Assembly (NCBI RefSeq): GCF_012273655.1 | Contig: NZ_JAAWWP010000002.1 | Span: 380,017-444,016, forward strand | DNA from: Streptomyces physcomitrii | Lineage (GTDB): Bacteria; Actinomycetota; Actinomycetes; Streptomycetales; Streptomycetaceae | DNA length: 64,000 nt | Direction of reading: 5' to 3' | Shown here: piece by piece, positions 26,401 through 36,184 of the stretch | How the letters are laid out: every line of letters begins with the position of its first letter | Numbering within the stretch: position 1 is the stretch's first letter | The notes under the pieces: generated by a model | Told to the model about the DNA's origin: nothing | Seen by the model: only the letters and a program-made list of their open reading frames with translations | Database searches by the model: none | Position numbers and translations under genes: made by a program

Positions 26401-27252
26401 GGCGTGCACCAGGGCGGTGAGCAGGGCGCGGGCGCCCGCGTCGTCGAGGCGCTGGCCGGGGTCCTTGGCGAGCAGTCCGTAGATGACCTGGGAGAGCTTC
26501 TCGCCCGCGTTCTTCGGCGGTTCGACCGGCTCGGTCATCACCGCGGTGAGGGTGGCGATGGCGGTGCCCTTGTCGTAGGGCGGGCCGCCCTCCACCGCCG
26601 CGTAGAGCAGGCCGCCGAGGGACCAGAGGTCGGCCGCGGGGCCGGGCTTGTGGCCGCGGGCGCGCTCCGGCGAGATGTAGGAGGGGGCGCCGACGAGCAT
26701 GCCGGTGGAGGTGATCGAGGGGTCGCCCTCGACCTGGGCGATGCCGAAGTCGGTGAGCACGACCCGGCCGTCCTCGGACATCAGGACGTTGGAGGGCTTC
26801 ACGTCCCGGTGCAGGATGCCCTCGCGGTGCGCCGAGCGCAGCACGTCGAGGACGGCGAGGCCCACCTCGGCCGCGCGGCGCGGGGTGAGCACGCCGTCCT
26901 GCCGGATCACGTCCGCGAGGGACTTGCCCTCGACCAGCTCCATCACGATCCAGGGGCGGTCGTCCTCGTCCACGACGTCGTAGACGGTGACCGCGCTGGA
27001 GTTGCGGATCCGCGCGATCGCCTTGGCCTCGCGCAGGGTGCGGGTGATCAGGCGGCGCTTGTCCTCGTCGTCGATGGCGGACGGGAAGCGCAGCTCCTTC
27101 ACGGCGACCGAGCGGCCCAGCGTCTCGTCCAGCGCCCGCCACACGGTCCCCATGCCACCGCGGCCGAGGACGTCCTGCAGCCGGTAGCGACCGGCGAGGA
27201 GACGTTCCCCCTTGTCCTGACGGGTCGCCCCCGTCTTCTCCGCCTCCGACAT
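23440..27252 (-). CDS. Large membrane Ser/Thr protein kinase F
   Basis: A 1270-residue Hanks-type kinase. The kinase domain (about 21-285) has GRGGMG, Lys52, HRD Asp150 and DFG Asp168, so it should be active. About 700 residues of Ala/Gly/Ser-rich disordered sequence follow (around 300-1010), then a TM helix near 1014-1037, an extracytoplasmic (DK)n/Asp-Gly-rich stalk, and a terminal domain with QGFSIGLPKGWKY and DWEFTYVD like those of kinases C and D. I chose the ATG at 27252 because GAGGGG precedes it by 6 nt and MSEAEKTG leads directly into the kinase domain; an upstream frame start at 27300 has no support. The linker length is exceptional for the family. Targets are unknown. Confidence 0.9.
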   Translation of the reverse strand: MSEAEKTGATRQDKGERLLAGRYRLQDVLGRGGMGTVWRALDETLGRSVAVKELRFPSAIDDEDKRRLITRTLREAKAIARIRNSSAVTVYDVVDEDDRPWIVMELVEGKSLADVIRQDGVLTPRRAAEVGLAVLDVLRSAHREGILHRDVKPSNVLMSEDGRVVLTDFGIAQVEGDPSITSTGMLVGAPSYISPERARGHKPGPAADLWSLGGLLYAAVEGGPPYDKGTAIATLTAVMTEPVEPPKNAGEKLSQVIYGLLAKDPGQRLDDAGARALLTALVHAPEPAPAPRSDRSTHHLRVPPPPTRPPGDAARETGATGPAPSAGGFGPAPATEGSASAAAGSTAAPGAPAPSGKRSEDVAERLRGALRAVRKAAGGSGESRTKQSRQSGGSRLPKRGAGTGAGAPAGPSAPDRPTAAPVTAEEPAAPAAQPGAQEKSAEQLAQDRKTLAGLGGLDAAVGAASGTAVTGGLAEDVPKEDATGADSSSGAEAGAGVAAEAGEAGDSKPVAEVARTAVLPAVSSSDSGSSGSSGQGASGADSAEPGTSGSSSGTSGRSGESGEPEGSADSGGSAGSGGSADSAGSGGSQDSAVADDVAPATDLVDAAFGVPGADKSVEDKGGSKAGGSKASGPEASGSEKGGAEERGSGTEASGKEASGEGGPDGDGSEDGRSPGGSGEGTGRESGSVSDSDSDHGAGKAAAAVGTVAAVEGGTLALGKDLAGAGGARATSGTEGKGSSDTGAKTKSEGGNGSSEDEVSAGDAVPTEDKAAGDKASAGDGESAPEGESAAGDKPVADPRTVHLTGAAAAATARNGKPGAQSTSGTAASGAPTSGSGAPASGSPSTGTAKSGSARTGGAESGSAKSGKGTSGQGTSGTGASGKAASGTGTGTKGSAGAAAASGAAASGAAGASGAGSATTPPRPAADPRTAVLSGMAGAGAGVGAAAASGTGTGSGAAPASGSGSGSASASGAGSASGTAGQAAGSSAGTPAAPSGPPSGGGGDSSSSGSPLAGVPRRALVIAAAVLALAVVATVLGLALRDDSDQAGKGGPGGDKNTSAGGSGGQDDQGQDTGKDKDKDKDKGEDGKDDGEKDDDGKGEGSEPGEDAGEGHDPGRDGGSDGGSGIEDTVTTYRHSQGFSIGLPKGWKYTSTSAAGARFEGPDGQKLLVGWTSTPKDNPVADWRSQEQYMERSQYHRIRIEKVGFRDWETADWEFTYVDKGVKYRSIDRGFVVGPTLGYALMYTAKDADWDTGQRRDTWKVFTDTFTPKKS

Positions 27253-27582
27253 GAGTCCCCTCTGCACCGTGCTCGCAACCCGCCCCGAAAGTGCCACCAT
27301 TGTCCCTCACGCGGGGACCGCGCGGCGCCGCAGGGTCCGCCGTCCCGCATCATGGGCACACCCCGGCGCCCGGCACCAGTGGCCCGGCCGCCCCGCACCA
27401 CCGCCACCCAAGCGCCGCCCACCGCCCCGGCGCCCCCGCCGAGTTCACGCACCGCGCCGGGGGTCCGGTTCCCGCCACGCGCCCGGCGCCCGTCGGCCAC
27501 CGGGGCCGAACCCGCCCTGCCCGGCGTCGAGTTCGGTCCCGGAGCCGCTGCCGCGCGGGTCCGTACGGGCCCGGGTGCCCGG
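27253..27582. other. Gap between glpD and kinase F
   Basis: 330 bp. On the minus strand the part next to kinase F has GGGACAATGG about 45-55 bp before the start, a possible -10 region. Otherwise nothing is recognisable. Confidence 0.4.
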
Positions 27583-29289
27583 CTACAGCGGCACGATGTC
27601 CGGCGCCCCGAGCCGGGCCGCGTCCGCGGTCAGGTCGTCGGGCTGGCGCTGGGACTCGCGCTCGGCCTCGACCCGCTTCTCGTAGTGCGCGACCTCGCGG
27701 GCGATCTGGTCCTTGTCCCAGCCGAGGACCGGGGCCATCAGCTCGGCCGCCTCCTGGGCGCTGCGCGCACCGCGGTCGAAGGTCTCGATCGAGATGCGGG
27801 TGCGGCGGGTGAGGACGTCGTCGAGGTGGCGGGCGCCCTCGTGCGAGGCGGCGTAGACGATCTCGGCGCGCAGATAGTCCTCGGCGTGCTTCAGCGGCTC
27901 GCCGAGGCTCGGGTCCTCGGCGATGAGGGCCAGCACCTCCTCGGTGAGCGAGCCGTACCGGTCGAGGAGGTGCTCGACGCGGACCACGTGCAGACCGGCG
28001 CGCTGGGCGAGGCGGGCGCGGGCGTTCCACAGCGCCCGGTACCCCTCCGCGCCGACCAGCGGGACGTCCTCCGTCACGCAGTCGGCCACCCGCTGGTCGA
28101 GTCCGTGCACCGCCGCGTCCACCGCGTCCTTCGCCATCACCCGGTAGGTCGTGTACTTGCCGCCCGCGACCACCACCAGGCCGGGCACCGGATGCGCCAC
28201 GGTGTGCTCGCGCGAGAGCTTGCTGGTGGCCTCGGACTCCCCGGCGAGCAGCGGCCGCAGCCCCGCGTAGACGCCCTCGACGTCGTCCCGGGTGAGCGGG
28301 ACCGCGAGGACGGAGTTCACATGCTCCAGGAGGTAGTCGATGTCCGCGCTGGAGGCCGCCGGGTGCGCCTTGTCCAGGTCCCAGTCGGTGTCGGTGGTGC
28401 CGACGATCCAGTGCCGGCCCCAGGGGATCACGAAGAGCACGGACTTCTCGGTGCGCAGGATCAGCCCGGTGCTGGAGTGGATGCGGTCCTTGGGGACCAC
28501 CAGGTGGATGCCCTTGGACGCGCGTACGTGGAACTGGCCGCGCTCGCCGACCAGGCCCTGGGTGTCGTCGGTCCACACCCCGGTGGCGTTGACGACCTGC
28601 TTGGCGTGGATGTCGTACTCGCCGCCCGCCTCGACGTCCTCCACCCGCGCCCCGACCACGCGCTCGCCCTCGCGCAGGAAGCCGGTGACCCGGGCCCGGT
28701 TGGCGACCTTGGCGCCGTAGGCCCCGGCGGTGCGCACCAGGGTGGCGACATAGCGGGCGTCGTCCATCTGGGCGTCGTAGTACTGCAGGGCGCCGACCAG
28801 GGCGTCCTTGCGCAGGCAGGGGGCGACCTGGAGGGCGTGGCGGCGGCTGAGGTGGCGGTGCATCGGCAGGCCCCTGCCGTGGCCGCGGGCCATGGACATC
28901 GCGTCGTAGAGGGCGACGCCGGAGCCCGCGTACCACCGCTCCCAGCCCTTGTGCTGCAAGGGGTAGAGGAAGGGCACCGGCTTGACCAGGTGCGGGGCGA
29001 GGCGCTCCAGGAGCAGTCCGCGCTCCTTGAGGGCCTCGCGCACCAGGGTGAAGTCGAGCATCTCCAGATAGCGCAGCCCGCCGTGGATCAGCTTGCTGGA
29101 TCTGCTGGAGGTGCCGGAGGCCCAGTCGCGCGCCTCGACGATGCCGGTGGCCAGGCCGCGGGTGACCGCGTCCAGGGCGGTGCCCGCGCCGACCACACCG
29201 CCGCCCACGACCAGTACGTCGAGTTCCTTCTCGGCCATCGCCGCGAGCGCCTCGGCCCGCTGCTCCGGGCCCATTGCCGCTGTCCTCAC
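27583..29289 (-). CDS. glpD: Glycerol-3-phosphate dehydrogenase/oxidase, FAD-dependent (GlpD family)
   Basis: Oxidises glycerol-3-phosphate to dihydroxyacetone phosphate, passing electrons via FAD to the respiratory chain at the membrane. 568 residues, the family norm. The FAD-binding GGGVVGAG is at 29-36, with the GlpD signatures SSRSSKLIHGGLRYLE, VNATGVWTDD and VVAGGKYTTYR, and the C-terminal helical GlpD_C domain. I start it at the GTG at 29289, preceded by GGAGG, rather than at far-upstream ATG-like codons whose translation would be non-conserved. It is divergent from the next gene across a 325-bp, relatively AT-rich region with two DnaA-box-like sites. Confidence 0.93.
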   Translation of the reverse strand: MRTAAMGPEQRAEALAAMAEKELDVLVVGGGVVGAGTALDAVTRGLATGIVEARDWASGTSSRSSKLIHGGLRYLEMLDFTLVREALKERGLLLERLAPHLVKPVPFLYPLQHKGWERWYAGSGVALYDAMSMARGHGRGLPMHRHLSRRHALQVAPCLRKDALVGALQYYDAQMDDARYVATLVRTAGAYGAKVANRARVTGFLREGERVVGARVEDVEAGGEYDIHAKQVVNATGVWTDDTQGLVGERGQFHVRASKGIHLVVPKDRIHSSTGLILRTEKSVLFVIPWGRHWIVGTTDTDWDLDKAHPAASSADIDYLLEHVNSVLAVPLTRDDVEGVYAGLRPLLAGESEATSKLSREHTVAHPVPGLVVVAGGKYTTYRVMAKDAVDAAVHGLDQRVADCVTEDVPLVGAEGYRALWNARARLAQRAGLHVVRVEHLLDRYGSLTEEVLALIAEDPSLGEPLKHAEDYLRAEIVYAASHEGARHLDDVLTRRTRISIETFDRGARSAQEAAELMAPVLGWDKDQIAREVAHYEKRVEAERESQRQPDDLTADAARLGAPDIVPL

Positions 29290-29614
29290 CGCTGCCTCCC
29301 GTCGTCCGCCGCCCCGGCCCACACCTGGTGGCGTGTGCCCGGACTCCAGTCCCCCATGCCGAAGATTCTGACCGCCCCGCCCGAGTTCAGCCACCACGCC
29401 ACCGCCGCCTGTGGACAACTCCGGAGCCACATCCCGGACCAGGCAACACACGTCAACTTCTGTCCGCGCAATACACCAAAACGGTCATATTTACTCCTAG
29501 TGTGACAGTGCGCTGGTCCACCTTGTCCACAGGGCTTGCGTTAGCGAATCACTCCGGTTATGGGGTCGGCGCCAGCACCGCACCGCGGGCCCCGAGGGAA
29601 GGACGGCCACCGAC
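29290..29614. promoter_or_regulatory. Divergent promoter region with two DnaA-box-like sites
   Basis: 325 bp between glpD and the dehydrogenase homologue. TTGTCCACA occurs at 29523-29531 and its reverse complement TGTGGACAA at 29410-29418; both equal the preferred Streptomyces DnaA box. The stretch 29460-29515 is unusually AT-rich for this genome and probably contains promoters. Confidence 0.55.
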
Positions 29615-30865
29615 ATGCCCGCAGACCTCGCCGTCATCGGACTCGGTCCCCTCGGGCTCCCGCTGGCCCAGGCCGCGGTCAGGGCCGGGATCCCCACCCT
29701 CGGCTACGACCCGGGCCGCGCCCCCGCCACCGGCCAGCCGACCGCCGAACGCCTCGACAGCGGTGCCCTCAGCCCCGCCGACCTGCGCCGGATGCTCGCC
29801 GGGGGCTTCCACACCACCACCGACCCCGCGGAACTCGGCCGGGTGCGCACCGCCGTCATCTGCGCCCCCACCCCGCGCAGCGCGCACGGCCCGCTGGACC
29901 TCGGCCAGGTCACCGAGGCCGCGCGGGTGCTCGCGACCCGGCTGCGCCCGCACACCACGGTCATCCTCGAATCCCCGGTACCGCCCGGCACCACCGAGGA
30001 CACCCTGCGCCCGCTGCTCGAACAGGGCTCGGGCCTGCGCGCCGGCACCGACTTCCACCTCGCCTACGCCCCGAGCCGCCTCGACCCGGGCAGCCGCAGC
30101 CACTCGCACTCCAACACCCCGCAGGTCATCGGCGGCCTCACCCCCGCCTGCACCGAGTCCGCCGCCGCCTTCTACGCCCGGCTCACCGAGAAGGTGGTAC
30201 GCGCCCGGGGGCTGCGCGAGGCGGAGACCGTGCAGCTCCTGGAGACCAACTACCGGCACGTCAACATCGCCCTGGTGAACGAGATGGCCGTGCTCTGCCA
30301 CGAGCTGAACGTCGACCTCTGGGACGTCGTGCGCTGCGCCGAGACCAAGCCCTTCGGCTTCCAGGCCTTCCGCCCCGGGCCCGGCGTCGGCGGCCACGCG
30401 GTGCCGCAGGAGCTCGCGGGCCCGCCGCATCTGGTGCGCCCGCTGCGGATGGTGGAACTCGCCCAGCAGATCAACGACCACATGCCCGCCTACGTCGTGC
30501 AGCGGGCCGCCGCCCTGCTCAACGAGCACGGCAAGTCCGCCCGCGCCGCCCGCGTCCTGCTGCTCGGCGTCACCTACAAGCCGGACCTCGCCGACCAACA
30601 GGGCTCCCCCGCACGGGAGATCGCCCTGCGCCTGACCGACCTCGGCGCCTCGGTGAGCTACCACGACCCGCTGGTCCCCTCCTGGAGCGTGCTCGAACGC
30701 CCCGTCCCGCGCGCCGAGTCGCTCTACGAGGCCGCCGCCGACGCCGACCTGACGATCCTGCTCCAGCAGCACCGCACGTACGACCTCCAGGGCCTGTCGG
30801 TGAAGGCCCAACTCCTCCTGGACACCCGGGGAGCCGCACCGCCCGGCGCCGCCCAGCGGCTCTGA
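29615..30865 (+). CDS. Nucleotide-sugar dehydrogenase homologue lacking the catalytic Cys
   Basis: A 416-residue protein of the UDP-glucose/UDP-ManNAc dehydrogenase (WecC/TviB-like) family. The NAD-binding GLGPLG lies at 9-14, then the central helical domain LLETNYRHVNIALVNE and TKPFGF, and the C-terminal UDP-binding domain GVTYKPDLADQQGSPA. The family's active-site motif PGPGVGGHC(I/V)P is here PGPGVGGHAVP, with Ala262 replacing the cysteine that forms the thiohemiacetal. Full oxidation to the uronic acid is therefore unlikely by the known mechanism; it may do only the first oxidation or another reaction, or act non-enzymatically. No glycan-synthesis genes adjoin it. Confidence 0.8.
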   Translation: MPADLAVIGLGPLGLPLAQAAVRAGIPTLGYDPGRAPATGQPTAERLDSGALSPADLRRMLAGGFHTTTDPAELGRVRTAVICAPTPRSAHGPLDLGQVTEAARVLATRLRPHTTVILESPVPPGTTEDTLRPLLEQGSGLRAGTDFHLAYAPSRLDPGSRSHSHSNTPQVIGGLTPACTESAAAFYARLTEKVVRARGLREAETVQLLETNYRHVNIALVNEMAVLCHELNVDLWDVVRCAETKPFGFQAFRPGPGVGGHAVPQELAGPPHLVRPLRMVELAQQINDHMPAYVVQRAAALLNEHGKSARAARVLLLGVTYKPDLADQQGSPAREIALRLTDLGASVSYHDPLVPSWSVLERPVPRAESLYEAAADADLTILLQQHRTYDLQGLSVKAQLLLDTRGAAPPGAAQRL

Positions 30866-31085
30866 GCGCGGGCCGCGCGGAGGGGCACCATCGCGGCGCG
30901 GAGCGGCCGGACGCCGAGGCGCGGAGCCGCCGGACGCCGTGGCACGGGGCGGCCACAGGCCCGCAACGGCCTTGTCCCCAGAGGGCGTTAATCCGATAAG
31001 CCCGACGGTTCCGACTGCTAATCTGCGACGAATCAGTCTGCGGCGACCCGCAGTTGCCCACGCGCGAATCCGGGGGACCCTTCCT

Positions 31086-31727
31086 ATGAGCCACAACTAC
31101 CCGCCACCCCAGCCGCCGAACAACGGGCCCTGGGGACCGCAAGGGGGACCGCAGGGAGGCGGCCACTGGGGACCGCAAGGGGGCGGCCCGCCGCCGCAGG
31201 GATTCCCGCCGCAGGGCTTCCCGCCGCCCGGCCCCCAGCAGGGCTTCCCGCCGCAGGCGTACCCGGGCGGCCCCTACCCGCCGCCGTACGGACCCCGGGG
31301 CCGCCGCGAGAACCCGGCGCTCGGGCTCGCCCTCGGCTTCGCCGCCTCGGCCCTGGCGGTCGTCCTCTACGCGATGATGATCGACGACGCCCAGGAAGAG
31401 GACCTGCTCGGCTGGCTCGGCCTGCTGATCGGCCCCGCCATCGGCTTCCTGGTCGGCCTGACCGGCGGCCGCAACCCGGTGCTCCCGCTGGTCAGCGCCG
31501 CGCTCGGCCCCCTCGTCGTCTACTTCGGCCAGATCCTCGGCCTGTGCCTGCTGCTCACCGGCAACACCGACCAGGCCATGGACCTCTTCTTCGAGGACTT
31601 CGACAAGGTCAGCGACCTCTGGTCGCACGGCATGGAGGACTCCAACACCGTCTACATCGTCTGCGCCGGGGTGGGCGGACTGCTCGCCGCCCTCGGCGGC
31701 GGCCGGATCGGCCGCACGGGCCGGTAA
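31086..31727 (+). CDS. Proline/glycine-rich membrane protein, function unknown
   Basis: 213 residues. The first 75 are Pro/Gly/Gln-rich with GFPPQGFPP repeats and are likely cytoplasmic and disordered. Four hydrophobic segments follow: GLALGFAASALAVVLYAMM, LLGWLGLLIGPAIGFLVGL, PLVVYFGQILGLCLLL and VYIVCAGVGGLLAALGG, with a short acidic loop before the last. This layout is common in Streptomyces proline-rich small membrane proteins. The ATG at 31086 was chosen because GGGGGA precedes it and the Pro-rich region begins there. A strong terminator follows. Confidence 0.75.
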   Translation: MSHNYPPPQPPNNGPWGPQGGPQGGGHWGPQGGGPPPQGFPPQGFPPPGPQQGFPPQAYPGGPYPPPYGPRGRRENPALGLALGFAASALAVVLYAMMIDDAQEEDLLGWLGLLIGPAIGFLVGLTGGRNPVLPLVSAALGPLVVYFGQILGLCLLLTGNTDQAMDLFFEDFDKVSDLWSHGMEDSNTVYIVCAGVGGLLAALGGGRIGRTGR

Positions 31728-31748
31728 CCGGCAGCCACCCGCGACGGA

Positions 31749-31802
31749 CAAGAGCCCCGGGCCCCACTCTCGTACGTACGAGGATGGAGCCCGGGGCTCT
31801 TG
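31749..31802. terminator. Bidirectional hairpin terminator
   Basis: A 14-bp perfect stem (CAAGAGCCCCGGGC at 31749-31762 with 31789-31802). The loop contains the further palindrome CTCGTACGTACGAG. It lies between convergent genes, 12 bp from the guaB3 stop. Confidence 0.85.
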
Positions 31803-31814
31803 GTGTCCGTCCCG

Positions 31815-32939
31815 TCAGCGCTTGTGCTGCGAGTCCGCGACGGTGACCTCGACCCGCTGGAACTCCTTGAGCTCGCTGTAGCCGGTGGTCGCCATGGCGC
31901 GGCGCAGGGCGCCGAAGAAGTTCATCGAACCGTCCGGGGTGTGCGAGGGACCGGTCAGGATCTCCTCGGTGCTGCCGACCGTGCCGAGGTCGACCCGCTT
32001 GCCGCGCGGGACCTCCTCGTGCACCGCCTCCATGCCCCAGTGCACGCCGCGGCCGGGGCCGTCGGTGGCGCGGGCCAGCGGGGAGCCCATCATCACCGCG
32101 TCGGCGCCGCAGGCGATCGCCTTGGGCAGGTCGCCGGACCAGCCGACGCCGCCGTCCGCGATGACGTGCACGTACCGGCCGCCGGACTCGTCCATGTAGT
32201 CGCGGCGGGCGGCGGCCACATCGGCGACCGCGGTGGCCATCGGGACCTGGATGCCGAGGACGTTGCGGGTGGTGTGCGCGGCGCCGCCGCCGAAGCCGAC
32301 CAGGACGCCCGCGGCGCCGGTGCGCATCAGGTGCAGGGCCGCGGTGTAGGTGGCGCAGCCGCCGACGATGACCGGGACGTCCAGCTCGTAGATGAACTGC
32401 TTGAGGTTGAGCGGCTCGGCCGCCGAGGAGACGTGCTCGGCGGAGACCGTGGTGCCGCGGATCACGAAGATGTCGACCCCGGCGTCCACCACGGCCTTGG
32501 AGAACTGGGCGGTGCGCTGCGGGGAGAGCGCGGCGGCGGTGACCACGCCCGCGTCCCGCACCTCCTTGATACGGCGGCCGATCAGCTCCTCCTGGATCGG
32601 CGCGGCGTAGATCTCCTGGAGGCGCTGGGTCGCCTCCGTCTCGTCCATGCCGACGATCTCGTCGAGCAGCGGCTGCGGGTCCTCGTGCCGGGTCCACAGG
32701 CCTTCGAGGTTGAGCACCCCGAGTCCGCCCATCTCGCCGATCCGGATCGCGGACTCCGGGGAGACCACGGAGTCCATCGGGGCCGCGAGGAAGGGCAGTT
32801 CGAAGCGGTAGGCGTCGATCTGCCAGGCGATCGAGACCTCCTTCGGGTCCCGGGTACGGCGGCTGGGGACGACGGCGATGTCGTCGAAGGCGTACGCCCG
32901 GCGGCCGCGCTTGCCGCGCCCGATCTCGATCTCAGTCAC
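31815..32939 (-). CDS. guaB3: GuaB3-family IMP dehydrogenase-related protein
   Basis: 374 residues forming an IMPDH-type TIM barrel without the CBS-domain insert. AAPMDSVVSPE and DGGVGWSGDLPKA match the family. The loop that carries the catalytic Cys in IMPDH reads GGGAAHTTR here, so no cysteine is present; true IMP dehydrogenase activity is doubtful, though some cyanobacterial GuaB3 proteins are active enzymes. The GTG start has GAGGAGAGG upstream. It follows guaB by 135 bp, separated by a hairpin, so it probably has its own promoter or depends on read-through. Confidence 0.9.
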   Translation of the reverse strand: MTEIEIGRGKRGRRAYAFDDIAVVPSRRTRDPKEVSIAWQIDAYRFELPFLAAPMDSVVSPESAIRIGEMGGLGVLNLEGLWTRHEDPQPLLDEIVGMDETEATQRLQEIYAAPIQEELIGRRIKEVRDAGVVTAAALSPQRTAQFSKAVVDAGVDIFVIRGTTVSAEHVSSAAEPLNLKQFIYELDVPVIVGGCATYTAALHLMRTGAAGVLVGFGGGAAHTTRNVLGIQVPMATAVADVAAARRDYMDESGGRYVHVIADGGVGWSGDLPKAIACGADAVMMGSPLARATDGPGRGVHWGMEAVHEEVPRGKRVDLGTVGSTEEILTGPSHTPDGSMNFFGALRRAMATTGYSELKEFQRVEVTVADSQHKR

Positions 32940-33015
32940 GTGTGTGGCCTCTCCTCATTGCTGAAGCGCCGGTATCGCTTTTCCGCGCCGGGGTTCAGTA
33001 TCGCCGACGCATGCC

Positions 33016-33060
33016 GCAGGGGCGGCCCCGGGGAAACCCCGTACGGGAGACCGCCCCTGC
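33016..33060 (-). terminator. Hairpin between guaB and guaB3
   Basis: GCAGGGGCGG (33016-33025) pairs with CCGCCCCTGC (33051-33060), with a smaller CGGGG/CCCCG hairpin inside. It lies just after the guaB stop at 33075. Confidence 0.7.
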
Positions 33061-33074
33061 ACGCCCTCGGGTGC

Positions 33075-34754
<1,680 letters not shown>

Positions 34755-35420
34755 CTACTGCTCCGCGAGCGCCCGCAGTCTGCTCAGCGCGCGGTGCTGG
34801 GCGACCCGGACCGCACCCGGGGACATCCCGAGCATCTGACCGGTCTCCTCGGCGGTGAGGCCGACCGCGATCCGCAGCAGCAGCAGCTCGCGCTGGTTCT
34901 CCGGGAGGTTGGCGAGCAGTTTCTTGGCCCACTCGGCGTCGCTGCTGAGCAGGGCGCGCTCCTCCGGGCCGAGCGAGTCGTCCGGCCGCTCGGGCATCTC
35001 GTCGGAGGGCACCGCGGTCGAGCCGGGGTGGCGCATCGCGGCGCGCTGGAGGTCGGCGACCTTGTGCGCGGCGATCGCGAAGACGAAGGCCTCGAAGGGG
35101 CGCCCGGTGTCCTTGTAGCGCGGCAGCGCGAGCAGCACCGCCACACAGACCTCCTGCGCCAGGTCCTCCACGAAGTGCCGGGCGTCACCGGGCAGCCGGG
35201 AGAGCCGGGTGCGGCAGTAGCGCAGCGCCAGCGGGTGCACATGGGCGAGCAGGTCGTGTGTCGCCTGCTCGTCACCTTCCACGGCGCTTTGGACGAGCGC
35301 ACCGATCGTCGTCGTCTCGTCGTCGCGCATCGGTCCATGGTGCCTTGGCGGCGCCGCGCCCGTGGCACCGCGTCCATAGTTGTGCATCGAAGCGTTATGA
35401 GCAGGTGCGCCGGAACTCAT
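34755..35420 (-). CDS. shbA: RNA polymerase ECF-type sigma factor, ShbA-like
   Basis: 221 residues with sigma-2 ([14 protein letters not shown]...[27 protein letters not shown]) and sigma-4 ([41 protein letters not shown]). An ECF factor between guaB and bldM in Streptomyces corresponds, as I recall, to ShbA, which drives transcription of the principal sigma gene hrdB. The symbol rests on this gene order and overall similarity. I chose ATG 35420 ([10 protein letters not shown]) for its GGAGGG 8 nt upstream; a later Met before DDETTTIG is possible. No anti-sigma gene is adjacent. Confidence 0.8.
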   Translation of the reverse strand: MSSGAPAHNASMHNYGRGATGAAPPRHHGPMRDDETTTIGALVQSAVEGDEQATHDLLAHVHPLALRYCRTRLSRLPGDARHFVEDLAQEVCVAVLLALPRYKDTGRPFEAFVFAIAAHKVADLQRAAMRHPGSTAVPSDEMPERPDDSLGPEERALLSSDAEWAKKLLANLPENQRELLLLRIAVGLTAEETGQMLGMSPGAVRVAQHRALSRLRALAEQ

Positions 35421-35572
35421 CCGCTGCGCCCTCCCCTCCCGCTCGGCCGGACTGTCCCCGAGGAACTCCACACCTCAAGGATGCGGCATCGGGCGGGAAA
35501 CGAGCAGCGGGCGTACGCCGTCCCGCCCGCCGGGCGGCGGGCGGGAGCCGAGGAACACCCGCGGCGGCGCAC

Positions 35573-36184
35573 TCAGCGCACCAGGCCCCAGCGGAAGCCG
35601 AGGGCGACCGCGTGTGCGCGGTCCGAGGCCCCGAGCTTCTTGAACAGGCGCCTGGCGTGGGTCTTCACGGTGTCCTCGGAGAGGAACAGCTCGCGGCCGA
35701 TCTCCGCGTTGGAGCGGCCGTGGCTCATCCCCTCGAGCACCTGGATCTCGCGGGCGGTCAGCGTCGGGGCGGCGCCCATCTCGGCGCTGCGCAGCCGGCG
35801 CGGGGCCAGCCGCCAGGTCGGGTCGGCGAGCGCCTGGGTGACCGTGGCCCGCAGTTCGGCGCGGGAGGCGTCCTTGTGCAGATAGCCGCGGGCGCCCGCG
35901 GCGACGGCGAGCGCCACGCCGTCCAGGTCCTCGGCGACCGTGAGCATGATGATGCGGGCGCCCGGGTCGGCGGAGAGCAGCCGCCGGACGGTCTCCACCC
36001 CGCCGAGGCCGGGCATCCGCACATCCATCAAAATCAGATCGGAGCGGTCGGCACCCCAGCGGCGGAGGACTTCCTCGCCGTTGGCCGCCGTCGTGACGCG
36101 CTCGACGCCGGGCACGGTTGCCACCGCACGGCGGAGCGCCTCTCGGGCAAGCGGGGAGTCGTCGCAGACGAGGACGGAAGTCAT
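35573..36184 (-). CDS. bldM: Orphan response regulator BldM
   Basis: Controls aerial mycelium formation and sporulation, acting as a homodimer on one set of promoters and with WhiI on another. 203 residues: a receiver domain with acidic pair CDDS, Asp54 in LILMDVRMPG and a switch/lysine region in GYLHKDAS, then a LuxR-type HTH (LTAREIQVLEGMSHGRSNAEIGRELFLSEDTVKTHARRLF). No histidine kinase is adjacent, consistent with an orphan regulator. GGAGGG precedes the ATG by 5 nt. A BldN-type promoter is visible about 150 bp upstream. It is divergent from whiD. Confidence 0.95.
   Translation of the reverse strand: MTSVLVCDDSPLAREALRRAVATVPGVERVTTAANGEEVLRRWGADRSDLILMDVRMPGLGGVETVRRLLSADPGARIIMLTVAEDLDGVALAVAAGARGYLHKDASRAELRATVTQALADPTWRLAPRRLRSAEMGAAPTLTAREIQVLEGMSHGRSNAEIGRELFLSEDTVKTHARRLFKKLGASDRAHAVALGFRWGLVR

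Noticed and set aside
29410..29531. Replication origin
   Set aside because: Only two DnaA-like boxes; a Streptomyces oriC has many boxes and lies between dnaA and dnaN, which are absent.
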